36,760 nt of DNA, from positions 1-36,760 of the IMG/VR virus record IMGVR_UViG_3300042519_001936; one strand, 5' to 3'. This stretch comes from a virus. Under the pieces are notes generated by a model. That model worked only from the letters and a program-made list of their open reading frames with translations, was not told the DNA's origin and ran no database searches. Made by a program: the position numbers and the translations under genes. Positions 1 through 6,493 of the stretch are shown one piece after another. Each line of letters opens with the position of its first letter. Positions within the stretch are counted from its first letter, which is position 1.

Positions 1-474
1 AGCGTCGGAACGATTAGATACGGTCTAGCAGCGACAGGTTATGGCACGGGTAAAGCTATATTTGGATATGGATATAGTGTCGGCGTTTACGTTTCTATTA
101 CCAATCTAGTAAGTAATGTAGGCGTTGTTGCGACTGACACAACCGGAGTTGGTACAGTGAGAAGCCGAACCGCTGCTGCGAGGTATGGTACGGACACGGC
201 CATTTTTGGATATGGATATCAACCCACGTACCTATCAATCACAAATCTAGTGAGCAATACGGGAGTTATTGCATCGGATGTGGGGGGCGTTGGTACTGCA
301 AGGTATTCGCTGGCGGCGGCAAGTTATGACTCCGACAAGGCAATATTTGGATACGGATTTAACACATCAAACTTATCAATGTCCAACTTGGTCAGCAACG
401 TTGGCGTGGTTGCGACTGACACGACGGGCGTGGGAACTGCGAGATATGCTTTAGCGGCGGCAAGCTACTCATAA
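1..474 (+). CDS. Kelch-like repeat tail-fibre-type protein (3' part, 5' end outside window)
   Basis: The frame is open from base 1 and stops with TAA at 472-474, giving 157 residues of a longer protein. The sequence is a tandem repeat of exactly 47 residues (141 nt). Each unit carries a core like ARYALAAASYG, then KAIFGYG, then TNLVSNVGVVATDTTGVGTAR. The pattern R-x-x-x-A-A-A followed by a hydrophobic strand and GYG resembles kelch beta-propeller blades, and 47 residues is a normal kelch length. Phage proteins of this type are usually tail fibre or virion surface proteins, so receptor binding is a reasonable inference. The protein ends abruptly after the last AAASYS, as expected if the final blade closes the ring. 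A Thr/Pro-rich protein follows after 24 nt. The repeat is clear; the fold and role are inferred. Confidence 0.8.
   Translation, partial: SVGTIRYGLAATGYGTGKAIFGYGYSVGVYVSITNLVSNVGVVATDTTGVGTVRSRTAAARYGTDTAIFGYGYQPTYLSITNLVSNTGVIASDVGGVGTARYSLAAASYDSDKAIFGYGFNTSNLSMSNLVSNVGVVATDTTGVGTARYALAAASYS
1..474 (+). repeat. 141-nt in-frame tandem repeats (47 residues)
   Basis: The codons beginning the TNLVSN-type segment fall at 97, 238 and 379, exactly 141 nt apart. The repeat continues to the window's left edge, so the total copy number is unknown. Confidence 0.9.
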
Positions 475-493
475 TAATTAAATACCCTTAAAC

Positions 494-501
494 TATTTAT
501 G
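494..501 (+). promoter_or_regulatory. TATTTATG octamer overlapping a start codon
   Basis: The octamer's last three bases are the ATG of the gene at 499. It matches the TATTTAT core found before other gap-preceded genes here, but the position is odd for a promoter of this gene, so it may be chance. Confidence 0.25.
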
Positions 502-2031
502 CCAACAATTATTCCAATCCACGGTAATCCAGAAGAAAAAGTTTATGGAATCATTGGAATGACCATAAACACCGACGAGGGTAAAGAATATATTAAAGTG
601 CACAGCGACATGTTAAATGTTGGGTGGGAAGAGTTGATGCCACCGTCCCCGACACCGACCCAGACCCCAACCCAGACACCGTCCCCGACAGTTACACAGA
701 CCGTTACGCCAACTGTTACATTTACACCAAGTGTAACTCCTACGTTGACCGTTACACAAACACCGTCTGTGTCGCCCGGTTCTACTTCGACACCGACCCC
801 GACTCCGACGCCCGCCGCCTCTCCGGGCTCACCACCAAGTACGCCGACGCCTACGCCAACGCTAACGCCCACGAGCACAATCGTGCCTCCAGCGGGAATT
901 CCGTTCACAGAAGTTGTAGTAAACGGGGCTTACTTAATTCATTCTTCGGCGTGGGGAAATGGATGTTCTTGGGGCAGTCACATCTTGGAAGCAAGAACCC
1001 ACGCAACAGACATTAATTTGGGCAGTTATGTTACTATTGGCTCAAATTCTACTCCGACCACTCCCCCCGCAGACAGCTATATTTTGGATGGTTATGTTTA
1101 TGGATTAACGGGCGCACCCGCTCCTTATTATTATCAAGTAAGATCGACTTTCAACACGGGATGTGGAAGCGTTTTTGGTTATGCCTCTGGATATTACAAC
1201 CCACCCGTCACGCCGTCGCCAACCCCTACGCGCACGCCAGCCGCTACACCAACCCCCACGCCGACCACTGCTCCCCCGGGCACCTACCCGTTGACTCTAA
1301 CAACTATGCTTGGATATGGTACATGCACTTCGTCGCCGAGCGGAACTTCGTTCGCACCGGGAACGGTTATAACCGTGTATGGCATACCAGCAGCGCCTCC
1401 GATGTACTCGGATTGTAGTGGACTGACACCAACCGGAGTATCTTTTAGTTCTGGCCCGACTCAAACCGCCGGTGCAAATGGTTTTGAACTTAGTGCTACA
1501 TTTACAATGCCGTCCAACGCCGTATCTGTGGCGGCGACCTTCCAACTACAAAACCGCACTTTATCGGTATATTCCGCAGGAAACGGATCGGTTACTCCAT
1601 CCGTACCAACGGCGTATAATTACGGTACATTACAAGGAATCGGCGCAACTGCTGATGCCGGGTATGTATTTGATTATTGGGTATTCGGCGGAACTGCGAG
1701 CGATCAAGACGGGTCAACTGCACTGGCAAATACTGTCATTACTATGATCGATAACAGAACCGCGACTGCGTATTTTGCGGCACTGCCGACGTATACTGTG
1801 ACAGCAAACAACGGCACCGGCGGATCGAGTACGAGTTTTAATGGTAATTCTTCGGGCGCTCCAATCACGGGCGTTTTGGCGGGAGAATACCCAATATCAT
1901 GCGTTCCCGAGGCCGGGTATGAATTCGCGGGTTGGACCGGTGGTGTTTTTGCAAACTCGGCGGCAAACCCTACATCAATTACAATCACCGGTGACACGTC
2001 ATTCAGTTCTACGTTTACTCTTATCCCGTGA
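499..2031 (+). CDS. Thr/Pro-rich virion-type protein with InlB-like repeats
   Basis: 510 residues. Residues 1-47 form a small domain (IPIHGNP, then GIIGM, then LNVGW) shared with the protein at 6494..7585, perhaps a virion docking domain. Residues ~48-135 are an extended Thr/Pro/Ser linker (SPTPTQTPTQTPSPT type). A globular segment with several Cys follows, then a second short TP linker at ~235-261. Residues ~262-510 hold three repeats of about 80 residues with GY-F-x-x-W and final T-F/Y-F signatures, resembling divergent InlB B-repeats (bacterial surface repeat domains). No signal peptide or membrane segment is seen, which fits a virion component rather than a secreted protein. The preceding gene encodes a kelch-like repeat protein. 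Adhesin or fibre function is inferred. The TP linker is mucin-like and a plausible O-glycosylation substrate. Confidence 0.85.
   Translation: MPTIIPIHGNPEEKVYGIIGMTINTDEGKEYIKVHSDMLNVGWEELMPPSPTPTQTPTQTPSPTVTQTVTPTVTFTPSVTPTLTVTQTPSVSPGSTSTPTPTPTPAASPGSPPSTPTPTPTLTPTSTIVPPAGIPFTEVVVNGAYLIHSSAWGNGCSWGSHILEARTHATDINLGSYVTIGSNSTPTTPPADSYILDGYVYGLTGAPAPYYYQVRSTFNTGCGSVFGYASGYYNPPVTPSPTPTRTPAATPTPTPTTAPPGTYPLTLTTMLGYGTCTSSPSGTSFAPGTVITVYGIPAAPPMYSDCSGLTPTGVSFSSGPTQTAGANGFELSATFTMPSNAVSVAATFQLQNRTLSVYSAGNGSVTPSVPTAYNYGTLQGIGATADAGYVFDYWVFGGTASDQDGSTALANTVITMIDNRTATAYFAALPTYTVTANNGTGGSSTSFNGNSSGAPITGVLAGEYPISCVPEAGYEFAGWTGGVFANSAANPTSITITGDTSFSSTFTLIP
640..909 (+). repeat. Low-complexity Thr/Pro codon repeat region
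   Basis: Degenerate ACN-CCN codon repeats encode the mucin-like linker. A related stretch at about 1201-1284 encodes the second linker of the same protein. The repetition is at the protein level; codons vary, so recent slippage is not obvious. Confidence 0.85.
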
Positions 2032-2079
2032 AGTCTTTAATAGTAAACGTGGAATATCGACAGAATTATTAATTGGTAC

Positions 2080-2107
2080 TTGACATTCAAATAGAACTGT
2101 GCATTAT
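2080..2107 (+). promoter_or_regulatory. Putative sigma70-type promoter before the small-gene island
   Basis: TTGACA at 2080-2085 is followed after 16 nt by CATTAT at 2102-2107. Transcription would begin near 2114, two bases before the ATG at 2116, so the message would be almost leaderless. The -10 match is only 4 of 6. Confidence 0.4.
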
Positions 2108-2115
2108 TTTCGTCG

Positions 2116-2304
2116 ATGACACAAAAACCTGTTTCTGTTGTACCAAAACGTGGCCGTGGTAGACCCAAGAAAATATACGCCGAAGGTGAAAAATACGCGT
2201 CTAAAAAAGTGGGGTTGCCAGCGGTCTTTCTGCCGACTCGACACGACCTAAACGAAGAACTTTCTATGTTAGATGGTTATGCATATTCTCGCAATAACAA
2301 ATAA
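2116..2304 (+). CDS. Small AT-hook protein
   Basis: 62 residues. Near the N-terminus is a basic PKRGRGRPKK segment (residues ~10-19), a textbook AT-hook (GRP core flanked by basic residues) that binds the minor groove of AT-rich DNA. The rest is not recognised. It opens a run of small plus-strand genes and follows a TTGACA promoter candidate. A DNA-binding or early regulatory role is inferred from the motif only. The same motif class occurs twice in the late sigma factor at 19555..20460. Confidence 0.75.
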   Translation: MTQKPVSVVPKRGRGRPKKIYAEGEKYASKKVGLPAVFLPTRHDLNEELSMLDGYAYSRNNK

Positions 2305-2314
2305 AAAAACAAAC

Positions 2315-2506
2315 ATGATCGATCCAGTTGTTAATCAAACTGTAGTAATGTATGCCGTTTTTCGGAACGGTGTACGAGTAAGCGAATCAGAATATGATTC
2401 AAAGAGCGGGGCTCAAAAGGAGTACGTGTATTGGGCCGGAATTATAAATCGATATCCAGATGGTTCTAAACTGGAAGTTCGTTCACTAAACCAGAACCGC
2501 AGATAA
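2315..2506 (+). CDS. Hypothetical small protein
   Basis: 63 residues. The ATG at 2315 is chosen because it lies just after the previous stop; an in-frame upstream ATG at 2273 would overlap that gene. The central part (MYAVFRNGVRVSESEYDSKS) reads like a small beta-rich domain, with Tyr/Trp residues and a basic C-terminus. I do not recognise the family. It lies 10 nt after the AT-hook gene and 5 nt before the next gene, so it is probably co-transcribed with them. Confidence 0.6.
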   Translation: MIDPVVNQTVVMYAVFRNGVRVSESEYDSKSGAQKEYVYWAGIINRYPDGSKLEVRSLNQNRR

Positions 2507-2511
2507 AATAT

Positions 2512-2718
2512 ATGTTGGGACTAAGACAACGTATCCTATCAGCTACCTCTGTGGAGGGGGTGCAAAAGCTGCTAGACGAAGGAAAAACATATGAGTTTGC
2601 TAGTGTAAAAACTAGAAATTCTTGGGGAAACGCCGTCAAGCGAGTTGCGACAGGAGCAAAGTATGTTCCGACAACGACAACCCCCGCAAAGAAAAGAAAA
2701 GTTCGCAAGAGCCGATAA
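2512..2718 (+). CDS. Hypothetical small basic protein
   Basis: 68 residues, ATG at 2512 with no Shine-Dalgarno sequence. The N-terminal half looks helical (RQRILSATSVEGVQKLLDEG). The C-terminus is strongly basic (PAKKRKVRKSR), suggesting nucleic-acid contact. The family is not recognised. It is tightly packed between two other small genes. Confidence 0.6.
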   Translation: MLGLRQRILSATSVEGVQKLLDEGKTYEFASVKTRNSWGNAVKRVATGAKYVPTTTTPAKKRKVRKSR

Positions 2719-2722
2719 ACAT

Positions 2723-2944
2723 ATGAGTATTAAATCAAAGCAACGCAACGAAAAACGGCCAAAGCCAAATTACAGCAAGGAATTGCAACCGGGAGTATAT
2801 AAATACTATATCCGGCAGAAGCCGCCGGCGTCGTTCGAGTTTACCCCAGCAAAGACGCGAGGCGCGTTTGGTAAGGCTCGCATAAGCAGGAAGCCGGTGC
2901 CGGAAACTATTCCGACACTGGAATTAACGACCGCGACGGTCTAA
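2723..2944 (+). CDS. Hypothetical small basic protein
   Basis: 73 residues from the ATG at 2723, in an ACATATG context repeated before several genes here. An in-frame upstream ATG at 2645 would lie deep inside the previous gene and is rejected. The protein is rich in Lys, Arg and Pro. The family is not recognised. It is the last gene before the strong terminator at 2950, so the 2116-2944 genes probably form one transcription unit. Confidence 0.6.
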   Translation: MSIKSKQRNEKRPKPNYSKELQPGVYKYYIRQKPPASFEFTPAKTRGAFGKARISRKPVPETIPTLELTTATV

Positions 2945-2949
2945 TTATA

Positions 2950-2977
2950 AAGGGGAGATTAAAAATCTCCCCTTTTT
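2950..2977 (+). terminator. Rho-independent terminator
   Basis: A perfect 11-bp stem, AAGGGGAGATT (2950-2960) paired with AATCTCCCCTT (2964-2974), has a 3-nt loop and runs into TTTTT (2973-2977). It lies 6 nt after the stop codon of the preceding gene. Confidence 0.9.
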
Positions 2978-3012
2978 AGTTTTATGTAACATGCGCACGA
3001 TAGTTATGTGGC

Positions 3013-3222
3013 ATGAAAGTTATAACAAGGGAAGAATTTATAAAGCTTCAAGCAAATGGAAAGATTTACATATGCCGCTCGTGTTTTGACAATAAAAATC
3101 TAATAATAATGTTGAAACATGAGCTTGGAGAAAAACACGAGACTGTTTCTGGTACATGTCCGACTTGTATAAAGGCGATGGCAGGGTGTGTAACTTGTAA
3201 AAACTCACGCAATAAACCATAA
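3013..3222 (+). CDS. Small zinc-ribbon-like protein
   Basis: 69 residues. Three CxxC pairs are visible: C21/C24 (CRSC), C49/C52 (CPTC) and C59/C62 (CVTC). Two pairs could bind one zinc ion in a ribbon fold, and the third pair is extra. No other domain is visible. Small phage proteins of this kind often touch host transcription or DNA machinery, but nothing here shows a partner. It sits alone after a terminator. Confidence 0.65.
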   Translation: MKVITREEFIKLQANGKIYICRSCFDNKNLIIMLKHELGEKHETVSGTCPTCIKAMAGCVTCKNSRNKP

Positions 3223-3239
3223 AATACATCAACAAAGAC

Positions 3240-3380
3240 GTGCTCCAAAAATCGATTGATGCGTCCGGACACAGTTATTCCGTTAATCTAAATACTAAAC
3301 CAGAAGAACCAACGGAAGAACCACTCAAGATAGAAGAAAATTTTGAAATTTATAGACAATTTTTCAAATATTTACTTTGA
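3240..3380 (+). CDS. Possible 46-residue protein with GTG start
   Basis: The frame runs from GTG at 3240 to TGA at 3378-3380, encoding an acidic peptide with segments such as PEEPTEEPLKIEENFEIY. The composition looks coding, but no ATG is available and no ribosome-binding site is seen. The frame is open upstream only to a stop at 3213. It fills the otherwise empty gap between a plus-strand gene and the convergent gene at 3372..3644, whose end it overlaps by 9 nt. It could also be a decayed gene end. Confidence 0.35.
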   Translation: MLQKSIDASGHSYSVNLNTKPEEPTEEPLKIEENFEIYRQFFKYLL

Positions 3381-3644
3381 TGATACTTTTTCCCATTTAG
3401 CTGGCTGATGCGGGCAGGTTGCGCTTGGTATATACAACTTGCCCACAGAACAACCGCAAAGATTACATTTTCCTAAACCGGCGAAACCAGTCTGGTCCCA
3501 GAATTGACAATTATTACATATCGACTTTCTATATGCGAACACTTCGGGAGAAACCTTCGCAAATCCGTCACTGGCCCAGTTGACCATCGCGGCACCTAAA
3601 TTTTTAGCTTTATCTGTTAAATTGGGTTCTTTGTTGATTTCCAT
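3372..3644 (-). CDS. Small cysteine-rich zinc-ribbon-type phage protein
   Basis: 90 residues, and the only minus-strand gene in the window. Six cysteines are arranged as C43-x2-C46, C60-x2-C63-x-C65 (CNLCGC) and C77 (CP), followed by a KW near the end. This C..C / C.LCGC / CP..KW pattern recurs in small proteins of T4-like phages and suggests a zinc-binding knuckle. The role is unknown. It is divergent from the gene starting at 3659 with only 14 nt between start codons, so any promoters must overlap the genes or lie within them. Confidence 0.7.
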   Translation of the reverse strand: MEINKEPNLTDKAKNLGAAMVNWASDGFAKVSPEVFAYRKSICNNCQFWDQTGFAGLGKCNLCGCSVGKLYIPSATCPHQPAKWEKVSSK

Positions 3645-3658
3645 TATACTTATATGTA

Positions 3659-4036
3659 GTGTTTAATCAAGAAACTCCGATAAAAATACCGAAAGAATTC
3701 ACCCTTCTAGGACATAAGTACACCGTCATCTTAGATAAGGAATTATTCGCCAACGAGCAATGTTATGGAACTGCCGACGACGATTTAAAATTAATAAGAA
3801 TACAGGACGTGGGGACGGTAACACGAAAATACGAAGAAGACGGAAAACAAGTTGAAACGGAGATTGTTATAACCGAGCGGGTCGTAATCGAAACATTTTT
3901 TCACGAGTTGACACATATAATATTAGATGCGCTCGGAGAAGAAGAATTATCTGGCAGTGAGAAGTTTGTTAATCTTATGGGGAAAGCTTGGTTAGAAGTA
4001 TACTTATATAGTGTATATGAAAAAGACTCCAAATAA
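3659..4036 (+). CDS. Small HExxH metallopeptidase-like protein
   Basis: 125 residues. The helix with H82-E83-L84-T85-H86 (FHELTHIILDAL) is the classic zinc metallopeptidase motif, and it sits near the C-terminus after a short beta-rich N-terminal half. Length and layout resemble small phage SprT/ImmA-like or minimal gluzincin-type proteins. The third metal ligand is not certain; E97 or a nearby acidic residue is possible. The start is GTG at 3659, because an upstream ATG is immediately followed by a stop. The 3' end overlaps the next gene by about 20 nt. The substrate is unknown. Confidence 0.7.
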   Translation: MFNQETPIKIPKEFTLLGHKYTVILDKELFANEQCYGTADDDLKLIRIQDVGTVTRKYEEDGKQVETEIVITERVVIETFFHELTHIILDALGEEELSGSEKFVNLMGKAWLEVYLYSVYEKDSK

Positions 4037-4418
4037 AAAGAAGTCTGCGCCAAAAGTTGAAGATATATTAAAAGTAACGGAACTTCCATCTAACAACGAG
4101 GAGATGGAAAAATATCTAGACGAAAACCGAGTACAAATCAACGAAGCCATGATTGATAATATAGACTATGCCATCAGAAAAAGAATGGCGGCAGTTGAAG
4201 TATTCAGTTTCAAAGGTTCTAAATTCGTAGTACTGATTAACCGCAAAGATTTTAAAGAAAATCTAGAAAATATTTTTGATTTTAGCTTGAGCAATGAACA
4301 TTTTGAAGTGTGCGGAAAAGCCAAAAGAGTAATAGAAAAAGTAGACAAGTTCAGTTACTTTTTTGGATACAAAAAAATAAACAATAAATATGTCAAAGAC
4401 CAAACGTTTAAAAAATAA
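4017..4418 (+). CDS. Hypothetical protein
   Basis: 133 residues from the ATG at 4017; a GTG at 4011 is an alternative start. It is highly charged, with a Lys-rich N-terminus (MKKTPNKKKSAPK), a mid-region helix (NEAMIDNIDYAIRKRMAAVE) and a beta-rich C-terminal part. The family is not recognised. It overlaps the preceding metallopeptidase-like gene by 20 nt and the following PhoH gene by 29 nt, which suggests a co-translated group. Confidence 0.65.
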   Translation: MKKTPNKKKSAPKVEDILKVTELPSNNEEMEKYLDENRVQINEAMIDNIDYAIRKRMAAVEVFSFKGSKFVVLINRKDFKENLENIFDFSLSNEHFEVCGKAKRVIEKVDKFSYFFGYKKINNKYVKDQTFKK

Positions 4419-5154
4419 AAAGACAAGATTCGCTGAACCGACCGATACCAGACCGGTCGATAGAAGCCCGATAGTACCACAGCGACATAAAATAGATCAC
4501 TTCCTGCGTATTACTCGGCGGGAATTGACCGAAAAACAAAACGCGTTCATCGATCTTGCGATGGATAAAAACGTCAAATTGTTACTGGTTACCGGCCCAG
4601 CCGGAACTACGAAAACATACTTGGCTGTATTGGCGTCGCTGATGCTGATGAACGAGAAAAAAATCAGTGACATATTATACGTTCGCAGCGTGGTTGAAAG
4701 TGCCGACGTAAAAATGGGAACATTGCCCGGTGAAGCCGACGATAAGCTTTCCCCGTTCAAGCGTCCGTTGATTGACAAACTTGACGAATTTCTTTCCAAG
4801 GAAGACATTCAATTCTTAATAAAAGATAACCGAGTGGAAGGGTTGCCTATTGGATATTTGAGAGGCTTAAACTGGAATGCCAAGGCTGTTATCGGCGACG
4901 AGATGCAAAACTGCACCAAGCGGGAAATAGTAACAATGATGACTCGAACTGGCGAATTCAGTAAAGTGTTTGTTTGTGGCGACCCGCAGCAAGCAGACAT
5001 AGGCCCGCGGTCCGGGTTTAAGGATATTTACAACATGTTCAACGACGACGACAGCAAGAAACACGGTATATACACGTTTGAATTCACTACCGATGATATT
5101 CTACGCAGTGAGCTTGTAAAGTACATCGCTAAAAAGATCAACGGATTCAACTGA
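4390..5154 (+). CDS. phoH: PhoH-like P-loop ATPase
   Basis: 254 residues. Residues 69-76 (GPAGTTKT) are a Walker A motif, residues 166-171 (AVIGDE) fit Walker B, and GDPQQ at 197-201 followed by PRSGF is typical of the PhoH family. The N-terminal 40 residues are basic and look disordered. PhoH proteins are superfamily 1-type ATPases, linked in some cases to RNA processing or phosphate stress, and are common in large myoviruses; the phage function is not established. The start codon is the ATG in AATAAATATG, overlapping the upstream gene by 29 nt. Confidence 0.92.
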   Translation: MSKTKRLKNKKTRFAEPTDTRPVDRSPIVPQRHKIDHFLRITRRELTEKQNAFIDLAMDKNVKLLLVTGPAGTTKTYLAVLASLMLMNEKKISDILYVRSVVESADVKMGTLPGEADDKLSPFKRPLIDKLDEFLSKEDIQFLIKDNRVEGLPIGYLRGLNWNAKAVIGDEMQNCTKREIVTMMTRTGEFSKVFVCGDPQQADIGPRSGFKDIYNMFNDDDSKKHGIYTFEFTTDDILRSELVKYIAKKINGFN

Positions 5155-5210
5155 TATAATAAGTAATCCAAGAAAATATAAAATGGTATATATTTTTGGC
5201 TAGGGATTGA

Positions 5211-5218
5211 TATTTATA
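5211..5218 (+). promoter_or_regulatory. TATTTATA octamer before the LamG-like gene
   Basis: Exact TATTTATA, 18 nt before the ATG at 5237, within an 82-nt AT-rich gap that otherwise holds no gene. It is a candidate late promoter element. Confidence 0.5.
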
Positions 5219-5236
5219 ATCAAACGATTCATTATT

Positions 5237-6478
5237 ATGTCAAATCAAAGAACAACCCAACTACGAAAGCTCCTATCTGCCGAAGTCGCGCCGGGAGACT
5301 TAATTCCGATCATCGATGTAAGTGCATTAGAATCTGGTCCGTCCGGGGAAACAAAAGCGATTCTGGCGCAGGAACTGGGCGGCTATTTTATCAGTTCATC
5401 CTTGGCGAACTTGTCGTTCCCATATCAGGGATCACAGACTTCAAATGGGCTGTATTTTAGTCAAGCAACCTCGCCGACTGGAGATTTAAAAAAATATTGT
5501 TATGGCGAGTTCCCCGCGTTGGGTTCTAGTTTTACATTGTACGTTCGTGGGTTCGTTCCTTCCGATATAACGCAAAACTCAAGCAGGCGAGCAATATTTG
5601 GGGTTGGGGCCGATCCAACAGATATAAATGGCGGCGGCGAGTGTGCGTACATCGGAATATCAAACTTGGACTTGATTGCATATTTTTACGACGACGGTAC
5701 AAACGAGAGTGAAGTCGCCAGAATTAATAACTTTTTTCTCGATCACGCGGACCAAACGTTTGCCGCCGCGCTGGTTAAAGACTTGGGTGCCGGGGTCTAC
5801 AAGTTAATTGCCAACGGAGATTACGTCGTCACCGCATCCCTCGTAGGGTCAATTAGTAACAGCTATATTGGCATGGGGAATGGACGAAACGTGGGACAAA
5901 ACATAGAATGCGTAATTTATGAAGCACAAGTTTTCAGCGGACCTCTAACCGAGACGGCTGTTTCGCAATTATTTTACGGCGGGTCGAACCGAAATCACCC
6001 CGATATTATTGCGTCGTATACTTCCGACAATTTAAATCCCGGCCCGAGCCAGTGGCTGGATTCGGTGGGTGGGTACCATTTACTACTACCGACGGTTGGT
6101 GCCAGTGCGACCAACCCCAACAAAAACTTCAACTTAAATTTTAGGGTTGACAGTTCTGGCTATCTCGGCGGAGACGGGACGGATGCTTCAAAGCGCAACG
6201 TTTTACCAGAAAAGTATATTTTAACTTCGTGCGTAGTAGAGTCCGATTACAAACCACTACTTTCTATAGGAACTTCTGGGTCTTTTGCCCCGATCTCAGG
6301 TAGTGGAACTGGTTCTTGGGTTGATAATAGGGTACCATACACCAGTGCCTCCTATGGCGTAAATCCGCTGGCGCTTATATCACTCGGGATTGCACATCCA
6401 GACAGAAGTATTTACGTCAATTTTAGTGGAAGTGCATATCCATGCACATTCAGTTTTGAAGGATATGTCAGAAATTAA
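5237..6478 (+). CDS. LamG/concanavalin-like tail-fibre-type protein
   Basis: 413 residues from the ATG at 5237. An in-frame ATG at 5207 would place the TATTTATA element inside the gene, so it is rejected. The N-terminus (TQLRKLLSAEVAPGDLIPI, then SGETKAI and ELGGYF) matches a leader common in phage fibre and virion proteins. Residues ~85-260 read as a beta-sandwich of the LamG/concanavalin type, with GFVPSD, IYEAQVFSGPL and LFYGG features. These domains bind carbohydrate or protein, so host-surface or glycan binding is inferred. The C-terminal ~150 residues are beta-rich and not recognised. A Thr/Pro-rich protein follows after 15 nt, mirroring the gene pair at the left end of the window. Confidence 0.8.
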   Translation: MSNQRTTQLRKLLSAEVAPGDLIPIIDVSALESGPSGETKAILAQELGGYFISSSLANLSFPYQGSQTSNGLYFSQATSPTGDLKKYCYGEFPALGSSFTLYVRGFVPSDITQNSSRRAIFGVGADPTDINGGGECAYIGISNLDLIAYFYDDGTNESEVARINNFFLDHADQTFAAALVKDLGAGVYKLIANGDYVVTASLVGSISNSYIGMGNGRNVGQNIECVIYEAQVFSGPLTETAVSQLFYGGSNRNHPDIIASYTSDNLNPGPSQWLDSVGGYHLLLPTVGASATNPNKNFNLNFRVDSSGYLGGDGTDASKRNVLPEKYILTSCVVESDYKPLLSIGTSGSFAPISGSGTGSWVDNRVPYTSASYGVNPLALISLGIAHPDRSIYVNFSGSAYPCTFSFEGYVRN

Positions 6479-6493
6479 GTTTGAACAAAGATT

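Noticed and set aside
543-908. Minus-strand reading frame rich in Gly and Val
   Set aside because: It is the antisense image of the Thr/Pro codon repeats (ACN-CCN reads as GGN-GTN-type codons). The plus-strand protein has domain structure. The similar frame at 6517-6885 is rejected for the same reason.
4383-4390. CAATAAAT(A) resembling a T4 late promoter on the plus strand before PhoH
   Set aside because: It overlaps the start codon and lies inside the preceding gene, so it could not serve as a promoter for PhoH without cutting into its coding sequence.
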